A stretch of DNA of 52,947 bases from Rubrivivax sp. (GTDB taxonomy: Bacteria; Pseudomonadota; Gammaproteobacteria; Burkholderiales; Burkholderiaceae_C), in NCBI GenBank assembly GCA_016790425.1, contig JAEUPF010000104.1, positions 1 to 52,947 on the forward strand, given 5' to 3'. Below, one piece after another: positions 33,482 to 41,679 of this stretch. Within the stretch, counting starts at the first letter, position 1. Each line of letters opens with the position of its first letter. The position numbers and the translations under genes are program-made. The notes below the pieces were generated by a model. That model had not been told where the DNA came from. It ran no database searches and saw nothing but the letters and a program-made list of their open reading frames with translations.

Positions 33482-34174
33482 TCAATGCCCGAGGTAGGCC
33501 TGCTGCACCTGGGCGTCGCGCAGCAGTTCGGCGCCCGGGCCCTCGGCCACCAGGCGCCCGGTCTCCATCACGTAGCCGCGGTCGGCGATGGCCAGCGCCG
33601 CGCGCGCGTTCTGGTCGACCAGCAGGATGGTCGTGCCGCGGGCGCGCAGCGCCTTGATGTGGGTGAAGATCTCGGCGACCAGCTTGGGCGCCAGGCCCAT
33701 GCTCGGTTCATCCAGCAGCAGCAGGCGCGGGTCGGCCATCAGCGCGCGGCCGATCGCCAGCATCTGCTGCTGGCCGCCGGAGAGCGTGCCGGCCGCCTCG
33801 CCGCGCTTCCTGGCCAGCACCGGGAACATCGCGTAGACCGCTTCCAGCGTCGCCGCGCGGCCGCGCGCGAAGGCGCCCAGGAGCAGGTTGTCCTCGACGT
33901 CGAGCGCGCCCCACACCTGGCGCCCCTCGGGCACCTGGACGATGCCGCGCCTGACGCGCCGGCGCGGCGTCTCGCGGCCGATGTCGGTGCCTTCGAAGCG
34001 CAGCGTGCCGCCGCTCATCGGCTGCACGCCCGACAGCGTGCGCAGCAGCGTCGTCTTGCCGGCGCCGTTGGCGCCGACGATGGCGACGAGCTCGCCGGCC
34101 TCGACGTGCAGCGAGACGCCGGCCAGGGCCGGGATGCGGCCGTAGCGGCTGGCGAGGTCGTGCACCTCAAGCAC
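33482..34174 (-). CDS. livF: branched-chain-type ABC transporter ATPase LivF
   Basis: A 230-residue ABC ATPase: Walker A GANGAGKTT, signature TLSGGQQQMLAIGRAL and Walker B LLLLDEPSMGLAP. It starts at GTG 34174, overlapping the livG stop. With LivG, LivH, LivM and LivK it forms a HAAT-type importer. Such systems placed in aromatic operons usually import aromatic acids rather than amino acids. Confidence 0.92.
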   Translation of the reverse strand: MLEVHDLASRYGRIPALAGVSLHVEAGELVAIVGANGAGKTTLLRTLSGVQPMSGGTLRFEGTDIGRETPRRRVRRGIVQVPEGRQVWGALDVEDNLLLGAFARGRAATLEAVYAMFPVLARKRGEAAGTLSGGQQQMLAIGRALMADPRLLLLDEPSMGLAPKLVAEIFTHIKALRARGTTILLVDQNARAALAIADRGYVMETGRLVAEGPGAELLRDAQVQQAYLGH

Positions 34175-34994
34175 CGGCGGCCTCCGTGGAGGTCGGCGCG
34201 GCCGCGCCGCCGGCGCCCTGCTCGCCTTCGGCGCCGAGGTAGGCCTCGATGACGCGCGGGTCGCATGCCACCTGCGCCGGTGTGCCCTCTGCCAGCGGCG
34301 CCCCGTGGTCGAGCACGAGCACGCGGTCGGACACCTCCATCACGAGGCGCATGTTGTGCTCGACCAGCACCACGGCGATGCCGCCGGCGGCCAGCTCGCG
34401 GATCAGCGCGTCGATCTCGCGCGCCTCGGTCTCGTTGAGCCCGGCGGCCGGCTCGTCCAGCAGCAGCAGCTTCGGCTCGGTGGCGAGCGCGCGCGCGATC
34501 TCCAGCCGCTTCAGCGCGCCGTAGGGCATGGCGTCGGCGCGGGCGCCGGTCCACGCCGCCAGGCCCACGCGCTGCATCAGCGCCGCGGCTTCGGCGCGGC
34601 AGCGCTCCTCGGCGGCACGCAGCGCCGGCAAGCGCAGCAGTGCCGGCAGGATGGCCGTGTTCTCGTGCCGGTGGCGCCCGGCCATCACGTTCTCCAGAGC
34701 GCTCATGTTGAAGAAGATCTGCAGGTTCTGGAACGTGCGCGCCAGCCCGGCGGCGGCGTAGCGATGCACCGGCTGGCCGGTGAGGTCGCGCCCGTCCAGC
34801 ACCACGCGGCCGGCGTCGGGCACGTAGATGCCCGACAGCAGGTTCAGCAGCGTCGTCTTGCCGGCGCCGTTGGGGCCGATGACGGCGTGCACGCTGCCCG
34901 GCGCCACGTCGAACGAGACGCCGTCCACCGCCACGACGCCGCCGAAGCGCTTGCCCAGGCCCTCGACGTGCAGCAGGCTCATCGCGCTGGCCAT
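34167..34994 (-). CDS. livG: branched-chain-type ABC transporter ATPase LivG
   Basis: A 275-residue ABC ATPase with Walker A GPNGAGKTT, a signature region MPYGALKRLEIARAL (degenerate LSGGQ, normal for LivG), and Walker B LLLLDEPAAGLN. A Gly/Ala/Thr-rich tail ends the protein. Start 34994 lies 17 bases after the livM stop; ATG 34982 is an alternative giving MSLLHVEG. Confidence 0.92.
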   Translation of the reverse strand: MASAMSLLHVEGLGKRFGGVVAVDGVSFDVAPGSVHAVIGPNGAGKTTLLNLLSGIYVPDAGRVVLDGRDLTGQPVHRYAAAGLARTFQNLQIFFNMSALENVMAGRHRHENTAILPALLRLPALRAAEERCRAEAAALMQRVGLAAWTGARADAMPYGALKRLEIARALATEPKLLLLDEPAAGLNETEAREIDALIRELAAGGIAVVLVEHNMRLVMEVSDRVLVLDHGAPLAEGTPAQVACDPRVIEAYLGAEGEQGAGGAAAPTSTEAAGA

Positions 34995-35011
34995 CCCGTC
35001 TGCACCGCGCC

Positions 35012-35995
35012 TCAATGCCGCGCCAGCAGGCGCGCCAGCGTCGGCACGATGCCGCGCGGCATGAAGACCATCGTCGCGATCAGCACCGCGCCGAAGACCG
35101 TCATCTCGTAGTCCTTCAGCGCGGTGAGGAACTGCGGCAGCAGCGTCAGCACCGCGGCCCCGGCCAGCGCACCCCAGATCGAGGCCATGCCGCCGAAGAC
35201 GACCATGATCACCAGTTCCACCGAATGCAGGAACGAAGCCTTGGCCGGCGTGATGAAGCCGGCGTAGTGCGCCGTCAGCGCGCCGGCCGCGGCAGCGATG
35301 GCCGCCGACAGCACGAAGACGCGCAGCTTCCAGCGCGCCGCGTCGATGCCCAGTGTCTCGGCGGCGACCTCGGAGCCGTGCAGCGCGCGCAAGGCGCGGC
35401 CGGCCGGCGAGTCGACCAGGTGCAGCGCGCCCAGCACGGTGAGCCACAAGAGCGCCGCGACGACCGCGTACCACGCCGGCTCGCCCTTCAGCACCTGGCC
35501 GAAGAGTTCGAGCGGCGGCACCGGCATGCCGTCGGGGCCGCCGGTGATGCGGTCCTCGTTGGTCAGCACGATCGAGACGATGACGCCCAGGCCGAGCGTG
35601 GCCATCGCCAGGTAGTGACCCTTCAGCCTGAGCGTGGGCCGGCCGACGAGCCAGGCCAGCAGGGCCACGGCGGCCACCGCCGCCGGCAGCGCCAGCCACG
35701 CCGGCCAGCCCAGGCGGGCCACGAAGAGCGCGCTGCCGTAGCCGCCGAGCGCGTAGAAGCCGGCGTGGCCGAGGCTGATCTGCCCGGCGTAGCCGATCAG
35801 CAGGTTGAGGCCCACGCAGACGATCGCGTTCAGCGCGACCAGGATCGCGACCTCGAAGAAGAACGGGTTGGGGAACGTCAGCGGCAGCGCCGCCAGCAGC
35901 GCCGCGAACGCCAGCAGCGCCCCGACGCGCGGCGACACGCGCCGCCGCTTCGCCGCCGCCGCCGCGGGCTCAAACACGCTCGACGCGGCGCGCAC
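35012..35995 (-). CDS. livM: branched-chain-type ABC transporter permease LivM
   Basis: A 327-residue permease with about ten helices; the LivM pattern IGYAGQISLGHAGFYALGGY and GGMASIWGALAGAAVLTLLP is clear. The GTG at 35995 overlaps the livH stop by 26 bases; a second GTG at 35977 would remove six residues, and no strong ribosome site decides between them. Confidence 0.9.
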   Translation of the reverse strand: MRAASSVFEPAAAAAKRRRVSPRVGALLAFAALLAALPLTFPNPFFFEVAILVALNAIVCVGLNLLIGYAGQISLGHAGFYALGGYGSALFVARLGWPAWLALPAAVAAVALLAWLVGRPTLRLKGHYLAMATLGLGVIVSIVLTNEDRITGGPDGMPVPPLELFGQVLKGEPAWYAVVAALLWLTVLGALHLVDSPAGRALRALHGSEVAAETLGIDAARWKLRVFVLSAAIAAAAGALTAHYAGFITPAKASFLHSVELVIMVVFGGMASIWGALAGAAVLTLLPQFLTALKDYEMTVFGAVLIATMVFMPRGIVPTLARLLARH

Positions 35996-36860
35996 CGGCG
36001 AGCCCCCCCGGCATGAAGAACAGCACCGCGAGGATGACGACGAAGGCGATCGCGTCCTTGTAGGCCGAGGAGAGGAAGCCGGCGCCCAGGCCTTCGACGA
36101 GCCCCAGCAGCAAGCCGCCGGCCACCGCGCCGCCGAAGCTGCCCAGGCCGCCCAGCATCGCCGCGGCGAAGCCCTTCAGGCCGAGCATCACGCCCACCTC
36201 GTAGGAGGTGAAGGTGATCGGCGCCGTCAACACGCCGCCGAGGGCCCCCAGCGCCGCGGCGAGGGCGAAGCTGGCGCGCATCACGCCGCGCGTGGACACG
36301 CCCGCCAGGCGCGCCGCCAGCGCGTTGATCGCCGTGGCGCGCATCGCCTTGCCGTACAGGGTGCGGCCGAAGAACCAGCCCAGGCCGAGCACCGCCACCG
36401 CGGCGCCGCCCAGCACCCACAGGCTTTGCGGCAGCACCGTGGCACCGCCGATGGCGATGGGCTCGCTGCCGCTGAACGCCGGCAGCGGGTGGATGCGCTT
36501 GTCCCACACCACCTGCGCCAGGCCGCGCAGCAGGAGCGCGACGCCGATGGTGATGATGATCAGCGTCACCACGTCGGCGCCGGCACCCATGCGGGCATGG
36601 GCGCGCTCGAGCGCCAGGCGCTGCACCAGCAGGCCCACCAGCGCCGCGCCGGCCACCGCCAGCGGCACCGCGGCCCACAGCGGCAGCCCCAGGCCGACCA
36701 GCGACACGGCGCCCATGCCGCCCAGCATCACGAACTCGCCCTGCGCGAAGTTGATCGCGTGGCTGGCGTTGTAGACGATCGAGAAGCCTAAGGCGACGAG
36801 TGCGTAGATGGCGCCGGCGGTCAGCCCGCCGGCGACGAATTGCAGCCAGGAGCCGCCCAT
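35970..36860 (-). CDS. livH: branched-chain-type ABC transporter permease LivH
   Basis: A 296-residue permease with LivH features: GAIYALVALGFSIVYNASHAINFAQGEFVMLGG at the start and GLKGFAAAMLGGLGSFGGAVAGG in the second half. ATG 36860 is 43 bases after the livK stop. It pairs with LivM to form the membrane channel. Confidence 0.93.
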   Translation of the reverse strand: MGGSWLQFVAGGLTAGAIYALVALGFSIVYNASHAINFAQGEFVMLGGMGAVSLVGLGLPLWAAVPLAVAGAALVGLLVQRLALERAHARMGAGADVVTLIIITIGVALLLRGLAQVVWDKRIHPLPAFSGSEPIAIGGATVLPQSLWVLGGAAVAVLGLGWFFGRTLYGKAMRATAINALAARLAGVSTRGVMRASFALAAALGALGGVLTAPITFTSYEVGVMLGLKGFAAAMLGGLGSFGGAVAGGLLLGLVEGLGAGFLSSAYKDAIAFVVILAVLFFMPGGLAGARRVERV

Positions 36861-36903
36861 GCCGGTTCTGCCAACGTGCCGTGTGCGTTGTGGCTCCCGC
36901 GGC

Positions 36904-38067
36904 TCACTTCACCAGCGACCAGGTGCCGCCCTTGACCTCGAGCATGCGGAAGGCGGTGAGGTCCAGGCCCATGTGGTCGCCGGCCGACATGTTGACCACG
37001 CCGCCCGTGCCGACGTAGCCCTTGGTGGCCTCGATCGCGTCACGCACCTTGGCCTTGTCGGTGCCGCCGGCGGCCTTCATCGCGTTGACGGCGAGCATCA
37101 GGCCGTCGTAGGCGTGGCCGCCGAAGGTGGACACCTCGGCCTTGTGCCTGGCCTCGAACGCGTTGCGGTAGTTCGTGACCACGGGCTTCTGCGGGTCGCC
37201 GGCGGCGAGCAGGTCGGCCACCAGCAGCGCCGCGGCGGGCAGGCGCACGCCTTCGGCAGCGTCGCCCGACAGCTTGATGTACTCCTTGGAGGCGACCCCG
37301 TGCGACTGGTACAGCGGCAGGCCGACGCCCACCTGCTTGTGGTTGCGGGTGACGATGGCCGGGCCCTGGCCGAAGCCGGCGTTGAGCACCGCCTGCGCAC
37401 CGCTGCCCTTGATCTTCGTGAGCTGCGCGGTCATGTCGGTGTCGGCGGCGCCGTAGGTCTCGTCGGCGACGATCGAGACGCCGTGGTTGCCGGCCACCTT
37501 CAGGCATTCGGCGCGCATGCTCTTGTCGAAGCCGCCGGCGCCGGAGATCAGCGCTGCCTTGGCGTAGCCGCGCGCCTTCATGTCGACGAAGATCTTGTCG
37601 CAGGCCATGCGGTCGGTGTGCGGTGTCTTGAAGACCCACTTCTTCACCGGCTCGACGATCACCACTGCGCCGGCCAGCGAGATGAACGGCACGCCGCCGG
37701 CCTCGGCCAGCGGCACCGCGGCCATCGTCGTGCCGGTGGTCGAGCCGCCGACCAGCACGTCGACCTTGTCCTGCTCGATCAGGCGCTTGGCGAACGTGCG
37801 CGCCTTCTCGGCATCGCCGGCGTCGTCGTAGCTGACCAGCTGCAGCTTGCGGCCGAGCACGCCGCCGGCGGCATTGATCGCCTCGACCTGCATCTCGAGC
37901 GTCTTCAGCTCGGGGTCGCCGAGGAACGATGCCGGCCCGGTGACGGACAGGAAGGCGCCGATGCGGATGGGCTCCTGCGCCAGCGCCAGCGGCGCAGCGA
38001 GCAGCGAAGCGGCGGCCACCGTGGCGGTGGTGGCCAGGCGGCGAATCGAGGCGGGCACGAGGCTCAT
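36904..38067 (-). CDS. livK: periplasmic substrate-binding protein of ABC importer (LivK type)
   Basis: A 387-residue type I periplasmic receptor. A signal peptide ends near ALAQ (about residue 31). IRIGAFLSVTGPASFLGDPELKTLEMQVEAINAAGG and YDDAGDAEKARTFAKRL are typical of the HAAT receptor group. It is the first gene of the large minus-strand operon leading through pad and hcr genes, so its ligand is probably an aromatic acid such as phenylacetate or a hydroxylated analogue. Its promoter lies in the 115-base gap shared with the divergent GNAT gene. Confidence 0.92.
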   Translation of the reverse strand: MSLVPASIRRLATTATVAAASLLAAPLALAQEPIRIGAFLSVTGPASFLGDPELKTLEMQVEAINAAGGVLGRKLQLVSYDDAGDAEKARTFAKRLIEQDKVDVLVGGSTTGTTMAAVPLAEAGGVPFISLAGAVVIVEPVKKWVFKTPHTDRMACDKIFVDMKARGYAKAALISGAGGFDKSMRAECLKVAGNHGVSIVADETYGAADTDMTAQLTKIKGSGAQAVLNAGFGQGPAIVTRNHKQVGVGLPLYQSHGVASKEYIKLSGDAAEGVRLPAAALLVADLLAAGDPQKPVVTNYRNAFEARHKAEVSTFGGHAYDGLMLAVNAMKAAGGTDKAKVRDAIEATKGYVGTGGVVNMSAGDHMGLDLTAFRMLEVKGGTWSLVK

Positions 38068-38129
38068 GGATCAGGCTCCTTCGGCCGCACGCCGCGGGGG
38101 TGTGCAGCCCTAGAATGACGAGGTAAATT

Positions 38130-38154
38130 CATTCTGGTACTGGAATACAGGTTT
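38130..38154 (+). promoter_or_regulatory. 25-bp shared motif, copy 2 (livK / GNAT-Rrf2 divergent promoter)
   Basis: Reads CATTCTGGTA, three bases, GAATAC, then AGGTTT; identical at 20 of 25 positions to the copy at 21244-21268. It sits in the 115-base gap between livK (minus) and the GNAT-Rrf2 pair (plus), so one bound regulator could control both directions. An inverted repeat AGAATGA (38112-38118) / TCATTCT (38129-38135) overlaps its left end. A partial FNR-like sequence (TTGACCTGGATCGC, 38160-38173) follows. The adjacent BadM-like protein is the likely ligand. Confidence 0.6.
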
Positions 38155-38182
38155 CAGTCTTGACCTGGATCGCCTTTCGCCG

Positions 38183-38866
38183 ATGAGCGCCCACGGGAAA
38201 ACACCGAGGCGGGCGGGCACGGAAACGCCCCGCCGCGGCCGCACCGCGGCTGGCGCCGCAGCCGCCGCGCACGGCGGCGGGGCTGCCGACGGCAGCGCGC
38301 GCGGGGAACGCCGGGCAGCGGCCGCGGCCGCGGCCGCCGGCCTGCGGCTGCGCGTGCGCGCGGTGCGCCAGGCCGACCTGCCGGCGGTGATCGCGCTGGA
38401 TGCCACCGTCACCGGCCTGCACAAGGCCGACTACTGGCAGCGCGTGTACCGCCGCTACGGCGTCGCCGGCCAGGGGCTGCGCCACTTCCTCGTGGCCGAA
38501 GCGAGCGAGGGCAAGGCGGCGCGTGCAGCGGCGACGATCTGCGGCTTCGTCATCGGCGAGGTGCGCGACTGGGAATTCGGCTCGCCGCCGTGCGGCTGGG
38601 TGTTCGCCATCGACGTCGACCCGCGCGTGCGCCAGGCCGGCGTCGGCACGGCGCTGCTGGCCGCCGTGCGCGAGCGCTTCGAGCGCGTGGGCGTCGACCG
38701 CCTGCGCACGATGCTGGCGCGCGACAACACGCTGCTGCTGTCGTTCTTCCGCGCCCAGGGCCTGACCGCCGGCCGGCTGATCCCGCTGGAGACGGAGATC
38801 GGGCCCGGCACCGCGGGCGGTGCGGGTGCCGGCAGCCCTGCGGCCGCCGGCGGCAGCGCGCGATGA
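38183..38866 (+). CDS. GNAT acetyltransferase, BadL-like
   Basis: A 227-residue protein with an Ala/Arg/Gly-rich N-terminal 50 residues of unknown use and one GNAT domain (about residues 55-200); acetyl-CoA loop VDPRVRQAGVGTALL. The stop overlaps the start of an Rrf2-family regulator (ATGA). In Rhodopseudomonas palustris an equivalent pair, BadL and BadM, controls anaerobic benzoate genes: BadL acetylates aminobenzoates and the products relieve repression by BadM. The same logic is inferred here because the pair is divergent from an aryl-CoA operon. The domain also resembles both halves of the tandem GNAT at 19655-20713. Confidence 0.78.
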   Translation: MSAHGKTPRRAGTETPRRGRTAAGAAAAAHGGGAADGSARGERRAAAAAAAAGLRLRVRAVRQADLPAVIALDATVTGLHKADYWQRVYRRYGVAGQGLRHFLVAEASEGKAARAAATICGFVIGEVRDWEFGSPPCGWVFAIDVDPRVRQAGVGTALLAAVRERFERVGVDRLRTMLARDNTLLLSFFRAQGLTAGRLIPLETEIGPGTAGGAGAGSPAAAGGSAR

Positions 38867-39261
38867 ACCTGCAGAAGAACACCATGCTGGCGCTGTACGC
38901 GGTGCTGGAGTTCGCCGCCCGGCCGGGCGAGAACGTCAGTGCCGGCGAAGTGGCGGCGCGGCACGGCGAGTCGGTGCATCACCTGGCGAAGGTGTTGTCC
39001 GAGCTCGTGCGCGCCGGCATCGTCGAGTCGGTGCGCGGCGTCGGCGGCGGCTACCGCTTCGCCGCCAACCCGCGCCGCCTGACGATGCTCGACGTGATCC
39101 AGCTCTTCGAACGGCTGGGCGAGGAACGGCGAGGCGCCCGCGACCCGATCGATCGCACGCTCGACCAGGTGCTCGAGGAGATCGAGCAGACCGCCATCGC
39201 CACCTTCGGCACCATCACCATCAGCACGTTGCTGCAGATGGTGCGGCGCAGCGGGGGCTGA
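38863..39261 (+). CDS. Rrf2-family transcriptional regulator, BadM-like
   Basis: A 132-residue Rrf2-family winged-helix protein (ALYAVLEFAARPGENVSAGEVAARHGESVHHLAKVLSELVRAGIVESVRGVGGGYRF). It contains no cysteine, so unlike NsrR or IscR it cannot hold an Fe-S cluster through cysteines; BadM-type regulators respond to small aromatic ligands instead. It is translationally coupled to the GNAT gene. It is the best candidate to bind the 25-bp motif found upstream of livK/GNAT and of the hemerythrin gene. Confidence 0.83.
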   Translation: MNLQKNTMLALYAVLEFAARPGENVSAGEVAARHGESVHHLAKVLSELVRAGIVESVRGVGGGYRFAANPRRLTMLDVIQLFERLGEERRGARDPIDRTLDQVLEEIEQTAIATFGTITISTLLQMVRRSGG

Positions 39262-39307
39262 GGGCGGCGGGCGAAGCCGGGCCGTGCCGGGCCGGGGCTG
39301 GAACGCT

Positions 39308-39619
39308 TCAGCCGCGCTGGCGGCAGCAGGCGCAGGGCTCGCGGTCCGCCCCGGCAGCCGCGGCCGCGGGCGGCGGTTCGCCGCGCCCGAGGCGCTCGAT
39401 GCGCACGCGCCAGCGGCGCGGGCCGCGCTCGACGCAGCACCAGCGGAACTCACCGCCGTGGCGGCGGCCGAACTCCTGGTACAGCGCCGCGGGCTCGTGG
39501 TCGTCGAGGACGTCGAAGCCTTCGCCGCAGTCCAAGGCATCGAAGGCACCGAAGATCAACGCCTGGCATTGCGGCGCCGGCACGCGGCGCGCGTCGACCA
39601 GTTCGACAGCGATGGACAC
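39308..39619 (-). CDS. DUF2249 domain protein
   Basis: A 103-residue DUF2249 protein (third in the window). Hallmarks are VELVDARRVPAPQCQALIFGAFDALDCGEGFDVLDDHEPAALYQEFGRRHGGEFRWCCVERGPRRWRVRIERL. The C-terminus has a CACC motif (REPCACCRQRG) of unknown use that could bind metal. GTG 39619 is preceded by GGGAGAG; an upstream GTG at 39646 is possible. An FNR-like box and a TAGCCT -10-like element are upstream at class II spacing, so an anaerobic promoter of its own is likely. It converges on the Rrf2 gene. Confidence 0.83.
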   Translation of the reverse strand: MSIAVELVDARRVPAPQCQALIFGAFDALDCGEGFDVLDDHEPAALYQEFGRRHGGEFRWCCVERGPRRWRVRIERLGRGEPPPAAAAAGADREPCACCRQRG

Positions 39620-39782
39620 GGCAGGCTCTCCCAACGACGGGAACACGCGAGTGGCGGCGGGGTGACCTTCCGGCCCCGCCTTGTTCTTTCGAGGCGCATC
39701 GCATCGCGGCCGCTTCCCTGGCGCGCCGCGCGGCGAAGACCCCCTTGGCGAAGAAGGCTATGAAGCGCGCCCGCGCCCGGCC

Positions 39783-39796
39783 TTGAACGGGGTCAA
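39783..39796. promoter_or_regulatory. FNR/DNR-type box upstream of DUF2249 gene
   Basis: TTGAACGGGGTCAA has both half-site ends (TTGA and TCAA) of the FNR/DNR pattern. On the minus strand TAGCCT (39760-39755) lies where the -10 of a class II promoter is expected, with the DUF2249 start codon further on. It could also act on no other gene, as the universal stress gene is upstream. Confidence 0.55.
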
Positions 39797-39825
39797 GGAA
39801 CGGGGCTGCGCCGAGGGCCGCGTGT

Positions 39826-40353
39826 TCAATGCAGCACGAGCAGCGGCAGCTTGCTGCCGGCCAGCACGGCCTTGGTCTGCGAGCCGAAGAGGAACTCGCC
39901 GAAGGCACCGCGGCCGTGCGTGACCATGACGATCATGTCGCAATGGTGCGCCTCGGCCGCGGCGATGATCGCCTGGTCGACGCGCGGCACCTGCACGAAC
40001 ACGCCCTCGAACGGCACGCCACGCTCGTGCGCGGCGCGTTCGAAGCGCGCCAGCACCGGCTGCGCCTGCGCCGTGGAAAGCGACTCGTCGTCGCCGGCCT
40101 CGGGTGCGGCGATGCGCGGCACGCGCGGGTTGGCGATGAAGCCGACGACGCCGGCTTTCATCTGCTGCGCCAGGTCGAGGCTGGTGTCGATGGCGCGCTG
40201 CGTCAGCTCGCTGCCGTCCACCGGCACCAGGATGCGCTTGAAGGTCGTCGGAGTCTCGGTCATCGGTGTCACGGTCATGGGGCTCACGGTGGTCGGGGTC
40301 GCGGTGGTCGGGGTCGCGGCGGTCGGGGTCGCGGTGGTCGGGATTGGGGTCAT
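39826..40353 (-). CDS. universal stress protein with repeat-encoded N-terminus
   Basis: A 175-residue UspA-family protein. The domain starts at FKRILVPVDGSELTQRAIDTSLDLA (about residue 38) and ends with the nucleotide-binding type GXXG pattern in MVTHGRGAFGEFLFGSQTKAVL and a LPLLVLH strand. The first 37 residues are TPTTA-type repeats encoded by a 15-bp tandem repeat. ATG 40353 has a TGGAGAT site, which favours translation of the repeat; in-frame ATGs at 40278 and 40263 would skip it. Such proteins are often raised under anoxia or NO stress. Confidence 0.85.
   Translation of the reverse strand: MTPIPTTATPTAATPTTATPTTVSPMTVTPMTETPTTFKRILVPVDGSELTQRAIDTSLDLAQQMKAGVVGFIANPRVPRIAAPEAGDDESLSTAQAQPVLARFERAAHERGVPFEGVFVQVPRVDQAIIAAAEAHHCDMIVMVTHGRGAFGEFLFGSQTKAVLAGSKLPLLVLH
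40288..40347. repeat. 15-bp tandem repeat in the universal stress gene
   Basis: Three near-identical 15-base units (GGTGGTCGGGGTCGC) and a fourth degenerate one. They encode five-residue TPTTA-like repeats at the N-terminus on the minus strand, so copy-number change would keep the frame. Confidence 0.85.
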
Positions 40354-40431
40354 GGCGGGATCTCCAATGCGGTCGGCATGGAAGCGTTCATGTGAGGCGT
40401 CGGGCCGCCCGCTCGCAGGCGGCCCGGCCTG

Positions 40432-41673
40432 TCAGGGCCGGCGGTTCTCGATCGCCTTGCTGCCCAGCCAGCGGCCGTATCGCAGCGCCCAGCCGGTGCA
40501 GGCCGCCGCCCAGGCGCAGGCGGCCAGCGGCAGCAGCAGCGGCGCCGAGGGCGACCACAGTGCCGAGCCCACGCGCAGCAGCGCCGCCGCCTGCGCCAGC
40601 CAGTACAGCACCCAGGCCACGTCGTCGGCCGCCACCGGCCGCCCGGAGTGGCCGGCGCTGACGCGCGTGGCCATCGCGAACAGCGTCGTTCCGAGATAGC
40701 CCGCGGCCAGCGCGTGCAGCGGCGCCAGCCCCAGCGACGCCTCCTCGCCGAACGCCGCGACGCGCGCATGCGACAACGCTCCGAGGGCGAAGGCGACACC
40801 GAGCCAGACGAAGCCGCCGAAGAGCATCGCCAGCAGGCGGTTGCGCAGGTTCTGCAGCCGCGCCCAGCGCCGGGCCAGCCACAGCAGCAACAGCGCCGCG
40901 GCGGCCTGCACCGCGGCCAGCGCCGCATGGGCTGCGGCCGGCAGCGGCCACCACAGCGCCTGCGCCGCTTCGAACGCCGCCGTGCAGGCCAGCGCCGCCA
41001 GCGTTGCTGCGAGCAGCCCGAACGGCCAGCGCGCCGTCAGGGCCGGCGGCGTCACCGCGTCGAACACCGGCAGCATGCGGTGCGAAACCGACGCGAACAC
41101 CGGCCCCAGGAAGCCCCACAGCGCCGCCAGCGTGGCCGCGCGCACGAGCGGCCATTGCGCCGTGGCCAGGCCCGTCGCAGCCAGCGCCAACGCGGCCACG
41201 CCGACGGCCGCTGCGGTCGTCACCGCCCGCGCATGGACAAGATCGCGCTCGCGGCTGGCCCGCAGCAGCGCCGCGAAGCGCCACGCCACCGTGGCCCAGC
41301 CGACCCCGGCCAGCGCCACGCCGGCCGCAGCCAGCCACTCGTGGCCATGGAAGCCGGCCACCGCCAGCGCCCAGCCGGCGGCCATCGCCAGCACCGGTGC
41401 GAGCAGCTCGCGCGCCGGCGGCCCGCGCAGCGCCAGCCAGCGCGGCCCGGCCGTGAACAGGAAGCCGGTGATGAACAGCGGCATGAACCCGAACGCGAAC
41501 ACGAGCCCGTGCGCCAGCGGTGGCGGCACCGTCCACGGCGGCGATGCGAGGCCGGCCGTCATCGCCAGCAGCAGCAAGCCCCACCACAACGCGCTGGCTG
41601 CCATGCCCGCCGCGCCGGCGAAAAAGCCCAGCCGGTGCGGGGCCGACAGCAGATGCGCCGCGCTCCAGGTCAC
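40432..41673 (-). CDS. nnrS: NnrS family protein
   Basis: A 413-residue haem-copper-type membrane protein of the NnrS family with 12 predicted helices. Diagnostic segments are HGLVFAFGFMPLFITGFLFTAGPRWL near helix 2 and HALAAGYLGTTLFAMATRVSAGHSGRP in the second half. NnrS relieves NO and nitrosative stress in denitrifiers; the exact chemistry is unresolved. It starts at GTG 41673, six bases from the stop of the SirB2-like gene, so the two are likely co-transcribed. Confidence 0.9.
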   Translation of the reverse strand: MTWSAAHLLSAPHRLGFFAGAAGMAASALWWGLLLLAMTAGLASPPWTVPPPLAHGLVFAFGFMPLFITGFLFTAGPRWLALRGPPARELLAPVLAMAAGWALAVAGFHGHEWLAAAGVALAGVGWATVAWRFAALLRASRERDLVHARAVTTAAAVGVAALALAATGLATAQWPLVRAATLAALWGFLGPVFASVSHRMLPVFDAVTPPALTARWPFGLLAATLAALACTAAFEAAQALWWPLPAAAHAALAAVQAAAALLLLWLARRWARLQNLRNRLLAMLFGGFVWLGVAFALGALSHARVAAFGEEASLGLAPLHALAAGYLGTTLFAMATRVSAGHSGRPVAADDVAWVLYWLAQAAALLRVGSALWSPSAPLLLPLAACAWAAACTGWALRYGRWLGSKAIENRRP

Positions 41674-41679
41674 GGGGGC

